Assembly (NCBI RefSeq): GCF_032401055.1
Contig: NZ_CP135530.1
Location: forward strand, 35,802 to 99,801
DNA from: Tardiphaga sp. 709
GTDB lineage: Bacteria; Pseudomonadota; Alphaproteobacteria; Rhizobiales; Xanthobacteraceae
Length of the DNA stretch: 64,000 bases
Direction of reading: 5' to 3'
Under the pieces are notes generated by a model, which saw only the letters and a program-made list of their open reading frames with translations, ran no database searches and was not told where the DNA came from. Shown here piece after piece: positions 45,041-54,053 of the stretch. Every line of letters begins with the position of its first letter. Position 1 is the stretch's first letter. A program made the position numbers and the translations under genes.

Positions 45041-45235
45041 TCAGCTTGCGGAGAACGCACTGCCGCCGCAAATATGATCAGGGACGTGGTTGACCATCTG
45101 CGATCGCCCCGATCCGTTCAGCATCTGTCGCACTTCTTCTCGAACCACTTCCCTGCCGGCACAGTCGCCAAGGCAGAGGCCCGCATATCCCCCGATCACA
45201 AAACAAGCGAAGCAAGCGGTCAAAGTGATCCACAT
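45041..45235 (-). CDS. small membrane protein
   Basis: A 64-residue protein with one hydrophobic helix ([20 protein letters not shown]) and a polar tail. GGAGG lies 7 nt before the ATG at 45235, which fixes this start. Family unknown. It adds to the group of very short membrane proteins in this part of the replicon. Confidence 0.55.
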   Translation of the reverse strand: MWITLTACFACFVIGGYAGLCLGDCAGREVVREEVRQMLNGSGRSQMVNHVPDHICGGSAFSAS

Positions 45236-45264
45236 CGCAGGGCCTCCATTCTTCACGAAGCATA

Positions 45265-45858
45265 GTGCATAACCATCAACGTCGAGAGGTATTCTCGCAA
45301 CGTCCGGATCCGAAAATCCAGCATCCCCGCGATGCGATCATCAAGATAACTGCGTGTGCGATCTGCGGCTCCGATCTGCATTTGCTGGACGGCTATCAAC
45401 CGACAATGAAAGAGGGCGACATTCTCGGCCATGAGAACATGGGAGAAGTGATCGAGCTCGGGTCGGAAGTCACCAACCTAAAGATCGGCGACCGTGTCGT
45501 TGTCCCATTCACCATCAGTTGCGGACAGTGCTGGTTCTGCCAGAAGGATCTGTTTTCCTGCTGCGACCGCACTAATCCCAATCATGAAGTCGCCGCCAAA
45601 GCGATGGGCCAGTCGCCCGCCGGCCTGTTCGGTTTCAGCCACATGCTCGGCGGTTATTCTGGCGGTCAGGCTGAATTCCTGCGCGTGCCGATGGCTGATG
45701 ACACCGGCATAGAAACCGGACCAGTTGTAACCGACTGCGACGGGAGCCGCCGGAGCCCGTCATGTCTCCACCGTGGAACCGGCAAGCACTGTGACGTACC
45801 GCCCGCCGCGCCGACGACAAGATCCGCGCCTTCGGCCCGCACACATTGCGAGAGTTAG
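45265..45858 (+). pseudogene. truncated zinc alcohol dehydrogenase
   Basis: The middle of the frame (about 45310-45720) matches the zinc-dependent alcohol/formaldehyde dehydrogenase family: [80 protein letters not shown]. The catalytic zinc ligand Cys (AICGSD) and structural Cys residues are present, but the first strands and everything after about residue 150 (the NAD-binding Rossmann domain) are missing and replaced by unrelated sequence. Not functional. Confidence 0.8.
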
Positions 45859-45895
45859 TCGAAGCAACACCTCCGAATTTCGCAACCATTGTCGT

Positions 45896-46774
45896 TCACT
45901 TGACGTCAGCGCTCGCTAGCGAAGCTGCATATGATCGGGCCTTTTCCAGCGCTCTGACTTCCACCTGACGTACCCGCTCCCGCGAAATCTTCAACTCTGC
46001 GGCCAGCTCGTCAAGGGTAAGCGGAGTATCCGCTAGCCATCGTGCTTCGATAATTCGCTGCTCCCTCGGTTTCAGCTGGTCGAGTGCTCGCCTGAGGATC
46101 TGCCGCCTCCAGTTGAGCTCGCTGCGTTCCGCGACATCGTCTTCAAAATTAGACGTCGGATCAGCCAAGCACTCCTGCCATTCAGCTCCCTCTTCGTCAT
46201 TCTCTCTTGCAGTTGCGTTGAGCGACATGTCGCCGAGGAACCGCCGGTTCATATCGATCACCTCGCTCTCGGGAACGTTCAAGCGATGCGCAATCGTTGC
46301 GACATGGTCGGGCTGCATATCGGCTTCCTCGAGAGCTGCGATCTTGCTCTTCAAGCGACGCAAGTTGAAGAACAGCCGCTTTTGAGTCGAAGTAGCGCTG
46401 ATGTGGACAATCGACCAGGACCGCAGGATGTAATCCTGGATCGTTGCCTTGATCCACCAGGTCGCGTAGGTCGCAAGTTTAAACCCTTTAGCCGGATCAA
46501 ATCGTTTCACGGCTTGCATCAGGCCGATGTTGCCCTCCGAAATCACGTCGGCGATAGGCAACCCATAGCCGCGATAGCGCATCGCCAGTTTAGCGACCAG
46601 CCGGAGATGGCTGGTCACAAGATGATAGGCAGCTTCCCGGTCGCCGTCTTCGCGCAATCGCTTCGCGTAGGCGACCTCTTCTTCAGGTTTGAGGAGAGGA
46701 AACTGTTTGATCGCGGTGAGATAATTTGTGAGGCCTTCTCCACTGGCCAGAGCTGGAAGTGCGAAATGGGTCAT
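45896..46774 (-). CDS. rpoH: RNA polymerase heat-shock sigma factor RpoH
   Basis: A 292-residue sigma-70-family protein of the RpoH group. Region 2 is complete (VTSHLRLVAKLAMRYRGYGL; LMQAVKRFDPAKGFKLATYA; WWIKATIQDYILRSWSIVHI), followed by the RpoH box QKRLFFNLR, region 3 and region 4 (LTLDELAAELKISRERVRQV). The start is the ATG at 46774 with AGGAGA nearby; the longer frame adds 43 unlikely residues. In this bacterial group several RpoH paralogues occur. It lies directly downstream of hsp20 on the same strand and probably directs transcription of heat-shock genes. Confidence 0.94.
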   Translation of the reverse strand: MTHFALPALASGEGLTNYLTAIKQFPLLKPEEEVAYAKRLREDGDREAAYHLVTSHLRLVAKLAMRYRGYGLPIADVISEGNIGLMQAVKRFDPAKGFKLATYATWWIKATIQDYILRSWSIVHISATSTQKRLFFNLRRLKSKIAALEEADMQPDHVATIAHRLNVPESEVIDMNRRFLGDMSLNATARENDEEGAEWQECLADPTSNFEDDVAERSELNWRRQILRRALDQLKPREQRIIEARWLADTPLTLDELAAELKISRERVRQVEVRALEKARSYAASLASADVK

Positions 46775-46883
46775 CCCCGTCTCCTGACAATTTCGCGAGT
46801 GATCAGCGCGATGCCAAATGTCACGCAGGTCCGCGACGGCCGGAGCCGTCGCGGACCCATTGCATAAAGCGATCGATAAGGCG

Positions 46884-47336
46884 TCAGGCCGCCCTGGCTT
46901 CAAGTTGCTCGACGTTAGAGCGAGAAGCGCCGTTGATTTCGATCTTACGCGGCTTCATGGCCTCGGGAATCTCCCGGATCAGATTAATCTGCAGCAGGCC
47001 GTTCTCGAAAGTCGCGCTGGTCACCTGGACGTGGTCGGCGAGGTTGAACTGCCGCTTGAACGCACGACCAGAAATGCCCTGGAACAGGAAGTCACGCTTC
47101 TGTTCGCCCTTGCGGCCCTCGACCGTCAGAACGTTCTGCTCTGCCGTCAAGCTGATCTCATCCGGCGAAAAACCCGCCAGAGCCAGCGAGATGAGGTATC
47201 GGTCATCCCCGACCCGTTCAATATTGTATGGGGGAAAATGGTCCTCGTTGGCGCGCTGTGCGGCATCAACAAGGTCAAACAGGCGGTCGAAGCCAATGCT
47301 TGAGCGCCAAAGCGGAGCAAAGTCATAAGTCTTCAT
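46884..47336 (-). CDS. Hsp20/IbpA-type small heat-shock protein
   Basis: A 150-residue class A small heat-shock protein. An N-terminal arm (MKTYDFAPLWRSSIGFDRLF) leads to the alpha-crystallin domain (YNIERVGDDRYLISLALAGF; LTVEGRKGEQKRDFLFQGIS; FNLADHVQVTSATFENGLLQ) and a C-terminal IEI motif (RKIEING). Such proteins hold unfolding clients. GGAGGA precedes the ATG at 47336. Upstream lies a ROSE-like leader and a sigma-32-like promoter, so expression is expected to rise with temperature at both transcription and translation. Confidence 0.93.
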   Translation of the reverse strand: MKTYDFAPLWRSSIGFDRLFDLVDAAQRANEDHFPPYNIERVGDDRYLISLALAGFSPDEISLTAEQNVLTVEGRKGEQKRDFLFQGISGRAFKRQFNLADHVQVTSATFENGLLQINLIREIPEAMKPRKIEINGASRSNVEQLEARAA

Positions 47337-47400
47337 AGCCAAATCCTCCAATGAGCAAGATGGGTATGAGCAGGCGCCGGACACCCCCGGCGTCCGCCTC
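47337..47400 (-). promoter_or_regulatory. ROSE-type RNA thermometer before hsp20
   Basis: Read in the direction of transcription, the leader ends CATCTTGCTCATTGGAGGAT and then TTGGCT and the hsp20 ATG. TTGCTC can pair with the Shine-Dalgarno region GAGGA, leaving a G opposite G, which is the hallmark of ROSE elements known from Bradyrhizobium hsp20 genes. A preceding GC-rich segment (GGCGCC, CCGGGGG, CCAGAGG) can form the other hairpins. Heating would open the final stem and expose the ribosome binding site. Confidence 0.7.
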
Positions 47401-47432
47401 ACACTGGACCCAACCTCTGGCGTCCAGCAGCA

Positions 47433-47466
47433 CTAAAATAAAAAAAACAGCGAGAAAGTTTCAAGG
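47433..47466 (-). promoter_or_regulatory. probable RpoH-type promoter of hsp20
   Basis: On the minus strand CTTGAAAC (about 47458-47466) is a good -35 for alphaproteobacterial RpoH, and TATTTTAG (47433-47440) could be the -10. This fits a heat-shock promoter placed just before the ROSE leader. Confidence 0.45.
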
Positions 47467-47578
47467 GGGTACCGCAAATTTTTTTGGGCTTCTGCCAGGG
47501 CGATGTTCTTGACCTGCCGGCCGACCGCTCTACATCGCTCATCGCCGTCTTAAACAGAAAGGAGCAAAGGAGACGACC

Positions 47579-47905
47579 ATGAAATCGAACCAGACACTCT
47601 TCGACATTCATGCAAATTCACTTCTGGCAGCAACCTATAGCGATCCGTCAGAGGTGCTCGCCAACCCGTTCCTCTCAAGCCTCGAAAAGCGCTGCGTGCT
47701 GGCGGCTTGGGCGTCGGACGCATTCGCCGTCGAGGACAGCCCGTGGCTGAGGCAACTTCCCGGTTCTCCATCTGCTATCTGGGTGGGACACATCCTCAGT
47801 GCGTTGAGAGAGCTCGATGAGGAGGATGATCCTCCGCCTTTGAGCGGCGCGCCGGCGCAGCGGCTTCCCATGTTAGAAGAGCCCAAACTGGCGGTCGGCT
47901 TTTAG
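47579..47905 (+). CDS. hypothetical protein
   Basis: A 108-residue soluble helical protein (FDIHANSLLAATYSDPSEVL; SLEKRCVLAAWASDAFAVED; IWVGHILSALRELDEEDDPP). AGGAGAC lies just before the ATG. Members of this pattern are common in Bradyrhizobium relatives. It is divergent from hsp20 and might share the heat-shock regulatory region. Function unknown. Confidence 0.7.
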   Translation: MKSNQTLFDIHANSLLAATYSDPSEVLANPFLSSLEKRCVLAAWASDAFAVEDSPWLRQLPGSPSAIWVGHILSALRELDEEDDPPPLSGAPAQRLPMLEEPKLAVGF

Positions 47906-47968
47906 GCTAACGTCGAGCCATGACGTAGTTAGGGACATCATCTCGATGCTGTCGAGACACTTGGTGAC

Positions 47969-47994
47969 GAGCCCGCCGTGGGTGCGGCGGGCTC
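47969..47994 (+). terminator. strong hairpin, bidirectional terminator candidate
   Basis: GAGCCCGCCG (47969-47978) and CGGCGGGCTC (47985-47994) form a perfect 10-bp stem with a 6-nt loop. It lies between the convergent ends of the hypothetical gene at 47579 and the autotransporter. There is no T tract, so it may rely on stem strength. Confidence 0.6.
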
Positions 47995-48112
47995 AAACCT
48001 AAGTCACGTGCGCTGCACCGACAGGATCTGGCGCAGCTAACCGCGCATGATTGCCGGTCAGCGCTTGGCTTGTAGAGCATCCAGCCTCATAAGTTTTCGC
48101 TTCGCAGTCTCT

Positions 48113-51100
48113 TCACCAGGAATAGCGCAATGCGCCTTTGCCAGCGTAACCCTGGGTCACGTCCGAGAACTCTCCTTCGAACGTGCCAGCGATGGACCAG
48201 CCATTCATCCACTTCAGCTCCGCGGATGCCGTCGTCAACGCTGCGTTACGCGCCTGCGCAGCGCCGCTGACTACGAAGCTCGCGCCGGGCAACGCCTGGA
48301 AGGTTGCGGCGACATTGCGATCGGGATTGTAGTCATGCGCCCAGGCGGCACGACCGCGCAGCGTCAGGATCGCCTCGGTGAGTACGAACGACTTATCGCT
48401 GCGCAGGCCGAGCTCGGTCCGCATAGAGGTGACGCTCTTACCTGCATAAGCGAGCGCAAACGTCGTCGCGCCGCTGGTGCCCGTCTCCGCATAGGAAGGC
48501 AGATCCAATGCGGTCACCTGCACGGCGCCGTAAGGCGTGAGCCCGACATCCGATAGCCACGGCGTGGTGAAGCGACTGCCTGCCTCGACGCGCCCCGAAT
48601 AGGCGTTCGCATTGAAATTCGCACGCAGCCGCTCAAAGCCCGCCGCGGCAACGGTGCGATCGGTCGTGATGTCCTGCCAGCCATAGGCGGCAGCGGCTGT
48701 GACATAAGCAGAGCCCACCGTGTGCCGCACGAAGGCGCCGGCTTGGAAAAGATCCGAACGGCCAGAGCCGCCGCCATTCACTGAGAAATTCGTGCCGCCA
48801 CCGGCGAGCGAGAAGCCTGTCATGGTGCTCGGCGAGAACCAGTAATCCGCGCCGACCGCTGTGCCATAGAGGCTCGAAGTGGCGTTGTTCGATCCAGTGA
48901 CAGTGCTGCCATCCGTGCCGCGCGAGCCGCCGAAGCCGGCAGCCCACACATTCCAGCGCTCCTGGAAGACAGGCGCCACCGGCAGCGACTTGGTGATCGC
49001 GGCAAACGCATCGGTCGGCTTGCGCTTGCTGGCATAGCTCAACGCCCCATCCGCATAAGACGTGACACCGGTCGCGTCATTGCCACGCCCCGCCGAGAAT
49101 GGATCGGTCATCATGCTTATGAAGATGCCCATCGCGTCGAATGTTGTCTGCTGGCTGCTCGCGCCGAGTTCACCCGACGCCTGCGACAGGCCTTTCGCAT
49201 CAAGAGCGCCAAACACCAGCGGGAGGCCGCCGGCGCGATTGAAGAAGCCGACCAACGCATTGCCGACAGCGGCCTGGTTTCGGTTGAACGAAATAGAGAT
49301 CGGCAATGGAAATAGCTCTAGATTGAGGTAGGCATTACTGGCGTCGTAGCTGAGCCTAGACTCGAAGCTAGTCGGTAAATTGGTATTGACCTGCGTTCCG
49401 AATGTTCCTGTTACGCCGCCCGCCGCATTGACGATCGTGTATTTCTTTTCAACGTAGGCGCCGGGTGCAAAACTGGCATTTACCGTCGCGCCACCCAGCG
49501 TTGCTGTACCGGCGATATTCACACGATCAGCACTATTGGGCGTCACTTCAACCATATATGTCGACGCTGCGGTCATCACGAGATTCCCCTGCACGGTGAG
49601 GGTGCCGATGGAATTGCCTGGCGCGAGCGTGCCGCCACTCTGCACTGTCACCGCACTGTTGATGGTGCCGGCTCCCGACAGCGTCGCGCCGTTTTGCACT
49701 GTTACCGCGCTCGCCAGCGACCCGTTGATGCGCAGGTTCCCGCTGCTGACTGTTGTGGCACCGGTGTAGGTGTTGGCACCGGTGAGCTCGAGAGTAGCTG
49801 CTCCTGTTTTGGTCAGCGCGCCGTTGCCGATAATCACCCCGCCGAAGGTTATACTGTCCGAACGATTGAAAACCAGCGTTCCGTTATTGGTTACATTGCC
49901 TACTATCGATCCCGCCATGCCGCCATCGCCGATCTGCAGCGTGCCGCCCGTGATCGAAGTGCCGCCGGAATAAGTGTTTGCAGCAGTGAGGGTGAGCGTA
50001 CCCGCCCCTGACTTTATAAGCGAACCAGACGATGAGCTGAGCGGCGAAGCGAAGGTGAGGTTCTGATTATTGGTGTCAATGCGAAATTGCTGGTTTGCAG
50101 CAGAGCTAAATCGGCCAGAATAATCTGTCGTATTCGAAGAGCTGAACTGGAGCGTGCCACCTGCAAAAGAAAGCGCTCCTGCCGAGCCGAGCGCGCCAAG
50201 GCTCCCGAGAACTAATGTACCACCGGCGAATGTTGTGCCGCCTGTGAAACTATTAGTCCCCCCCAAAGTCAGGGTATCGTTTGTTGATATTCTCAAACCT
50301 CCGGTGCCAGTAATAACGTTATTCAGGACGGCCGGTCCGAAGACACCACTGTTCAGCGACAAAAGACCAGTCACAGAGATGTTGCCGATAATTGTTCCAG
50401 CGCCCGTCGCATCCGACAGTGTGAGACTGTTAGCGCCGCTCAGAAAACTGATCGCATCAGCCTGAATTCCGTTGCCGCCATATCCGCCAGTTATGGTACC
50501 CTTATTAGTAATAGTGAGGTTGGAGCCTACGATGCCAATGCCGCCCGCGCCTCCGGCCCCGTACGCGCAACACCCGCTAGCCACGAAGGCGCCCGCGAGA
50601 CCTCCGTCGCCTCCCCGAATTGAGTTAGTGACGGAAAAATTGGCGCTATCGAGCAAAAGCAAACCAACTCCGCCACTGCCCCCGCCGCCGCCGTAGAAAT
50701 AGCCATACCCCCCGATGCCACCATCTCCGCCCCTTATGGCATTCGCAAGCGCTCCTAGAGCGCCGCTCCCTGTAACGACTGCACCAAAGCCGCCAGCTCC
50801 GCCGCCGCCACCGTCACCGTCACTGGAGCTTCCACCGGCGCCGCCATTTCCCCCTGTTGCTGTTGTGCTGGGAAGCACGGAGCCAACGTAGCCATGAGCG
50901 CCGCCGCCACCGCCGCTAGCGCGAGAGCCTATTCCGCCACCTGTGCCTGCCCCGCCGGCGCCACCTGGCCCTGTGCCGCCCGTGCCGCCAGCCCCACCGT
51001 TTGAAGCATCGCCGCCCTTTCCGCCGGTAACGCCCGCACCGCCGCCAGCGGCGCCCTCGTAACTTTCTGAAGTGTTTGAGCCGGCGCCGCCCGCACCATT

Positions 51101-51250
51101 GGCACTATCTGAGCCACCTGCAGGAGCGCCAGCAGAGTTTCCTATGCCGCCGGCGCCGCCGTTCGCGCGAGCGTCGCTCACGCTTAGCGCCACACCGACA
51201 ATTGCAGCGCACAGGAGTGCATATTTTAGGATAGTAGCGGACATCTTCAT
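48113..51250 (-). CDS. glycine-rich autotransporter
   Basis: A 1045-residue autotransporter. A signal peptide (about residues 1-29, ending SVSDARA) leads to a very glycine-rich passenger (residues 30-270, motifs such as GGAGGTGGTGPGGAGG), then beta-helix repeats with autotransporter-associated motifs (TLTLGGTNSFTGGTTFAGGT; NTYSGGTSITGGTLQIGDGG; NTYTGATTVSSGNLRINGSL). The C-terminal barrel (about 770-1045) ends in RYSW. The Gly-rich head resembles mycobacterial PGRS stretches. Likely surface displayed. No strong Shine-Dalgarno lies before the ATG. Confidence 0.92.
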   Translation of the reverse strand: MKMSATILKYALLCAAIVGVALSVSDARANGGAGGIGNSAGAPAGGSDSANGAGGAGSNTSESYEGAAGGGAGVTGGKGGDASNGGAGGTGGTGPGGAGGAGTGGGIGSRASGGGGGAHGYVGSVLPSTTATGGNGGAGGSSSDGDGGGGGAGGFGAVVTGSGALGALANAIRGGDGGIGGYGYFYGGGGGSGGVGLLLLDSANFSVTNSIRGGDGGLAGAFVASGCCAYGAGGAGGIGIVGSNLTITNKGTITGGYGGNGIQADAISFLSGANSLTLSDATGAGTIIGNISVTGLLSLNSGVFGPAVLNNVITGTGGLRISTNDTLTLGGTNSFTGGTTFAGGTLVLGSLGALGSAGALSFAGGTLQFSSSNTTDYSGRFSSAANQQFRIDTNNQNLTFASPLSSSSGSLIKSGAGTLTLTAANTYSGGTSITGGTLQIGDGGMAGSIVGNVTNNGTLVFNRSDSITFGGVIIGNGALTKTGAATLELTGANTYTGATTVSSGNLRINGSLASAVTVQNGATLSGAGTINSAVTVQSGGTLAPGNSIGTLTVQGNLVMTAASTYMVEVTPNSADRVNIAGTATLGGATVNASFAPGAYVEKKYTIVNAAGGVTGTFGTQVNTNLPTSFESRLSYDASNAYLNLELFPLPISISFNRNQAAVGNALVGFFNRAGGLPLVFGALDAKGLSQASGELGASSQQTTFDAMGIFISMMTDPFSAGRGNDATGVTSYADGALSYASKRKPTDAFAAITKSLPVAPVFQERWNVWAAGFGGSRGTDGSTVTGSNNATSSLYGTAVGADYWFSPSTMTGFSLAGGGTNFSVNGGGSGRSDLFQAGAFVRHTVGSAYVTAAAAYGWQDITTDRTVAAAGFERLRANFNANAYSGRVEAGSRFTTPWLSDVGLTPYGAVQVTALDLPSYAETGTSGATTFALAYAGKSVTSMRTELGLRSDKSFVLTEAILTLRGRAAWAHDYNPDRNVAATFQALPGASFVVSGAAQARNAALTTASAELKWMNGWSIAGTFEGEFSDVTQGYAGKGALRYSW

Positions 51251-51602
51251 TGACTAATCGACGCAAGCATCGTCCCGATTACCGCCCTGCACGACGGTAA
51301 TATGTTCGGTAATCCGAATTTCGAAAAATGTCTGTGATACTTCCGCCACAGCGGCTTCACTTCTCCTTAAACAGCGCCCAGCCCCCAAATGGAGCTTTGT
51401 AGTTCATCGGGCGTTCCCTGTGGAAATGCTTGCCGCAAATATCCAAGGAACGCCGACACGCGCGCATGCCGACGCGAAGGCGCTATGCCGCGGCGGGAAC
51501 CAGCCCGCAGAGCCGCAGTTCGCAGCTGCGAATATCAAATGACTTTCCACGATCTGTCGATCTGTGCTGAAGTGTCGCACATGCTTCGCGGAGAGCGCAC
51601 CT
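51251..51602. other. intergenic region before the iron-permease-like operon
   Basis: About 350 nt with no gene recognised. The last 40 nt (from about 51563) recur upstream of the chimeric relic at 14769. The promoter of the operon at 51603 is expected here. Confidence 0.45.
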
Positions 51603-52061
51603 GTGCCTGACCATTCCAAGGCGGACCAAGCCAACGGCTTCGCTCGCTTTTTTGGAGACATTGCCAACAAGACATCACAGGCGGCAGGCCGGGCAACCAC
51701 CTTCATGCTGGCCTCGGCCGTGATCGTGATTTGGGCGGTCACAGGTCCGATTTTTAAGTATTCGGATACGTGGCAACTGGTCATCAACACGGGCACCACC
51801 ATTGTCACCTTCCTGATGGTTTTTCTGATTCAGAATTCCCAGAATCGCGACAGCGCAGCGATTCAAGTCAAATTAGATGAGCTAATCCGGGTCAGCACGG
51901 CCCACAATTCCTTCGTTGGCATTGAACACCTTACCGACGAGGAGCTCGAGGAAATCCGCTCCAAGTGTGAGCTGCGAGCACAAGCGGAAAAGGTTGGCGA
52001 AGATTCGGTTCAGCGCACCGGCGAGAAGGCCAGAAGGGCCGCCGACAAGGCGGTCGGTTAG
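51603..52061 (+). CDS. low-affinity iron permease-family protein
   Basis: A 152-residue membrane protein of the low-affinity iron permease family. Two hydrophobic helices: FMLASAVIVIWAVTGPIF (about 34-51) and NTGTTIVTFLMVFLIQNS (about 62-80), then the family signature NRDSAAIQVKLDELIRV and a polar C-terminus. The start is the GTG at 51603 with GGAGAG 8 nt upstream. Transport activity is not proven for the bacterial members. It is followed at once by the DUF1003 gene. A frameshifted copy of its 5' end lies at 14769-14953. Confidence 0.85.
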   Translation: MPDHSKADQANGFARFFGDIANKTSQAAGRATTFMLASAVIVIWAVTGPIFKYSDTWQLVINTGTTIVTFLMVFLIQNSQNRDSAAIQVKLDELIRVSTAHNSFVGIEHLTDEELEEIRSKCELRAQAEKVGEDSVQRTGEKARRAADKAVG

Positions 52062-52062
52062 C

Positions 52063-52575
52063 TTGTCCTCCGCGCAGCCAGTCAAACGCTCAGGTTCGGA
52101 AGCTCGCAATATCGAGTCCATCCTAAAACTTGAACATGACGATCAGCAGTCGATGTCGGCGCTGCAAAAGTCATTTCATGCGGTCGGCTGGTTTGTCGGT
52201 ACCGTGTATTTCATTATTCTCCAGTGCTTCTGCCTGGTCGTATGGGTGGTGCTGAATGCGGGCCCTCTCAGTCTCCCGAGCCCCTTCGATCCCTACCCGT
52301 TTCCGTTATTATCAGCCGTGCTCGCCCTGGAAGCGGTGTTGCTCACGTCCTTTGTGCTGATCCGGCAAAGCGCCAATGATCTGCAATCTGACCGTCGCAA
52401 TCACCTTGACCTGCAAATCAACCTGTTGGCTGAAGAGGAAGCGACGGCGATCCTCCGGCTCCTGCGTAAGGTGGCCGAAAAGCTAGATGTCCAAGAAGAG
52501 CAAAAGGTCGATGTCCTCGCAGGCGAAACCAATGTGGAAAAGATCGCCCAACATATCCGCGCGCGGGAAGAGTGA
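52063..52575 (+). CDS. DUF1003-family membrane protein
   Basis: A 170-residue protein with two hydrophobic helices (GWFVGTVYFIILQCFCLVVW; LLSAVLALEAVLLTSFVLIR) flanking the family motif SPFDPYPFPLL, followed by the typical QSANDLQSDRRNHLDLQINL and a helical tail. The start is probably the TTG at 52063, 2 nt after the previous stop, because the conserved ARNIESILKLE segment lies well upstream of the first ATG. The role of DUF1003 is unknown. It overlaps the OprB gene (TGATG). Confidence 0.85.
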   Translation: MSSAQPVKRSGSEARNIESILKLEHDDQQSMSALQKSFHAVGWFVGTVYFIILQCFCLVVWVVLNAGPLSLPSPFDPYPFPLLSAVLALEAVLLTSFVLIRQSANDLQSDRRNHLDLQINLLAEEEATAILRLLRKVAEKLDVQEEQKVDVLAGETNVEKIAQHIRAREE

Positions 52576-54002
52576 TGGTTTTCGCTGCCGACCCGGTCCG
52601 GCGTGCCCGCGGCCGTCTGTGTCGCCTTTGCATATACATGCTGCTTGGATGCATCGTCCCGGCGGGCGTTTGGGCGCAGGAAGATAAAAAGACTGACGAC
52701 GACAAGCCAGCCGATCCGGATACTGGCCAGAGCACCATCGAAGAGACGACACTGGGAGTGCTGCCAAATCCCTTTGTTGACCGCGGCATCAAGTTCGCGG
52801 CCACGTACATCGGGGAGACGCTTAGGAACGTTTCCGGCGGCGCCCGTCAGGGAGCTATATATGAGGGGCGTCTCAATCTCGCCGTCGACGCAGATCTCGA
52901 AAAACTTATTGGCCTGTCGAAGCTGACATTTCACGCCAACGTGTTTCAGATTCACGGAGATGGGCTGTCGCGCAGCTATCTCCAGAATTTTATGGTGGTG
53001 AGCGGCATCGAAGCCCTGCCGACTACACGTCTGTATGAAATGTGGTTCGAACAAAAGTGGGGTGATAATATCGCGTCGCTCAAAGTCGGGCAGTTGGCGG
53101 CCGACAGCGAATTCTTCAACACCAAATACACAGACGTCTTTACGAATGCCTCGCTTGGTTGGCCGGCGATTACGTCGATCAACCTTCCGAGCGGCGGTCC
53201 ATCGCCACCCCTAGCCGCGCTCGGAGCGCGGCTCCAGGTCAACCTGTCGGAATCCTGGACGGTTCAGGGCGCAATTTTTAATGGGGATTCCTCGGGGCCC
53301 GGAACGGACGATCCCCAGCTGAGGAATCGCTACGGCGTTAATTTCCGTATCAACGATCCCCCGCTTCTGCTGGGTCAGCTGCAGTATGCGTGGAACAATC
53401 ACAAAGGTGATGAGCATCTCGCCGGGACCCTAAAGCTCGGCGGCTGGCGTCATTTCGGCGCTTTTCCGGACGAGCGCTATGCGGTTGACGGGCGATCTCT
53501 GGCGGACCCCAATACGTCGGGTGTTCCCGCGCAGCTATCGGGTAACTACGGTTTATGGGCCGTCTTGGAACAACAGCTGTACCGTGTTCGGGGCAGTGAC
53601 GATCGCGGCGTCGGTGTCTTTGCGCGAGCGTCTTTCAGTCCGTCCGACCGCAACCTGGTCGATTTCTATGCCGATGGCGGACTCGAATGGATCGGGCCGA
53701 GCGACGCGCGGCCGAACGACAAGTTCGGCGTCTCGATTGGTTACACACACGTCTCACGGGAAGCTCGCGCCCTGGACGCAGATTACCGCCTATATACCGA
53801 CCCGTCTTGGCCCGTGAGAACGTCCGAGGTCATGATCACGACAGCCTATCAGTACGAGATCCGCCCTGGCTGGTCCCTGCAACCCAATGTGCAATACATC
53901 GTCCGGCCGGGCGGCGGTGCAACGAACCCGTTGAGCTCAACGCCAGGTTTGGTCTTGAAAGATGCCGCTGTTCTCGGTTTGCGGACTGTCCTGAAATTCT
54001 GA
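52575..54002 (+). CDS. OprB-type carbohydrate porin
   Basis: A 475-residue outer-membrane porin of the OprB family. A signal peptide (residues about 13-35, ending GVWAQED) is followed by barrel strands such as KFAATYIGETLRNVSGG, YEMWFEQKWGDNIASLKVGQ and HLAGTLKLGGWRHF, ending in TVLKF. Family members pass sugars across the outer membrane. The ATG overlaps the DUF1003 stop. Grouping with two small membrane proteins suggests a joint envelope function. Confidence 0.9.
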   Translation: MVFAADPVRRARGRLCRLCIYMLLGCIVPAGVWAQEDKKTDDDKPADPDTGQSTIEETTLGVLPNPFVDRGIKFAATYIGETLRNVSGGARQGAIYEGRLNLAVDADLEKLIGLSKLTFHANVFQIHGDGLSRSYLQNFMVVSGIEALPTTRLYEMWFEQKWGDNIASLKVGQLAADSEFFNTKYTDVFTNASLGWPAITSINLPSGGPSPPLAALGARLQVNLSESWTVQGAIFNGDSSGPGTDDPQLRNRYGVNFRINDPPLLLGQLQYAWNNHKGDEHLAGTLKLGGWRHFGAFPDERYAVDGRSLADPNTSGVPAQLSGNYGLWAVLEQQLYRVRGSDDRGVGVFARASFSPSDRNLVDFYADGGLEWIGPSDARPNDKFGVSIGYTHVSREARALDADYRLYTDPSWPVRTSEVMITTAYQYEIRPGWSLQPNVQYIVRPGGGATNPLSSTPGLVLKDAAVLGLRTVLKF

Positions 54003-54053
54003 AACTTGCAGCCGCACTGTCTCGGTGCAACAGCTAAAAATATTGGGCTTGCC

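Noticed and set aside
49536..50696. Plus-strand frames opposite the second autotransporter
   Set aside because: Pro- and Val-rich translations are the antisense of the Gly-rich passenger; no ribosome binding sites or domains.
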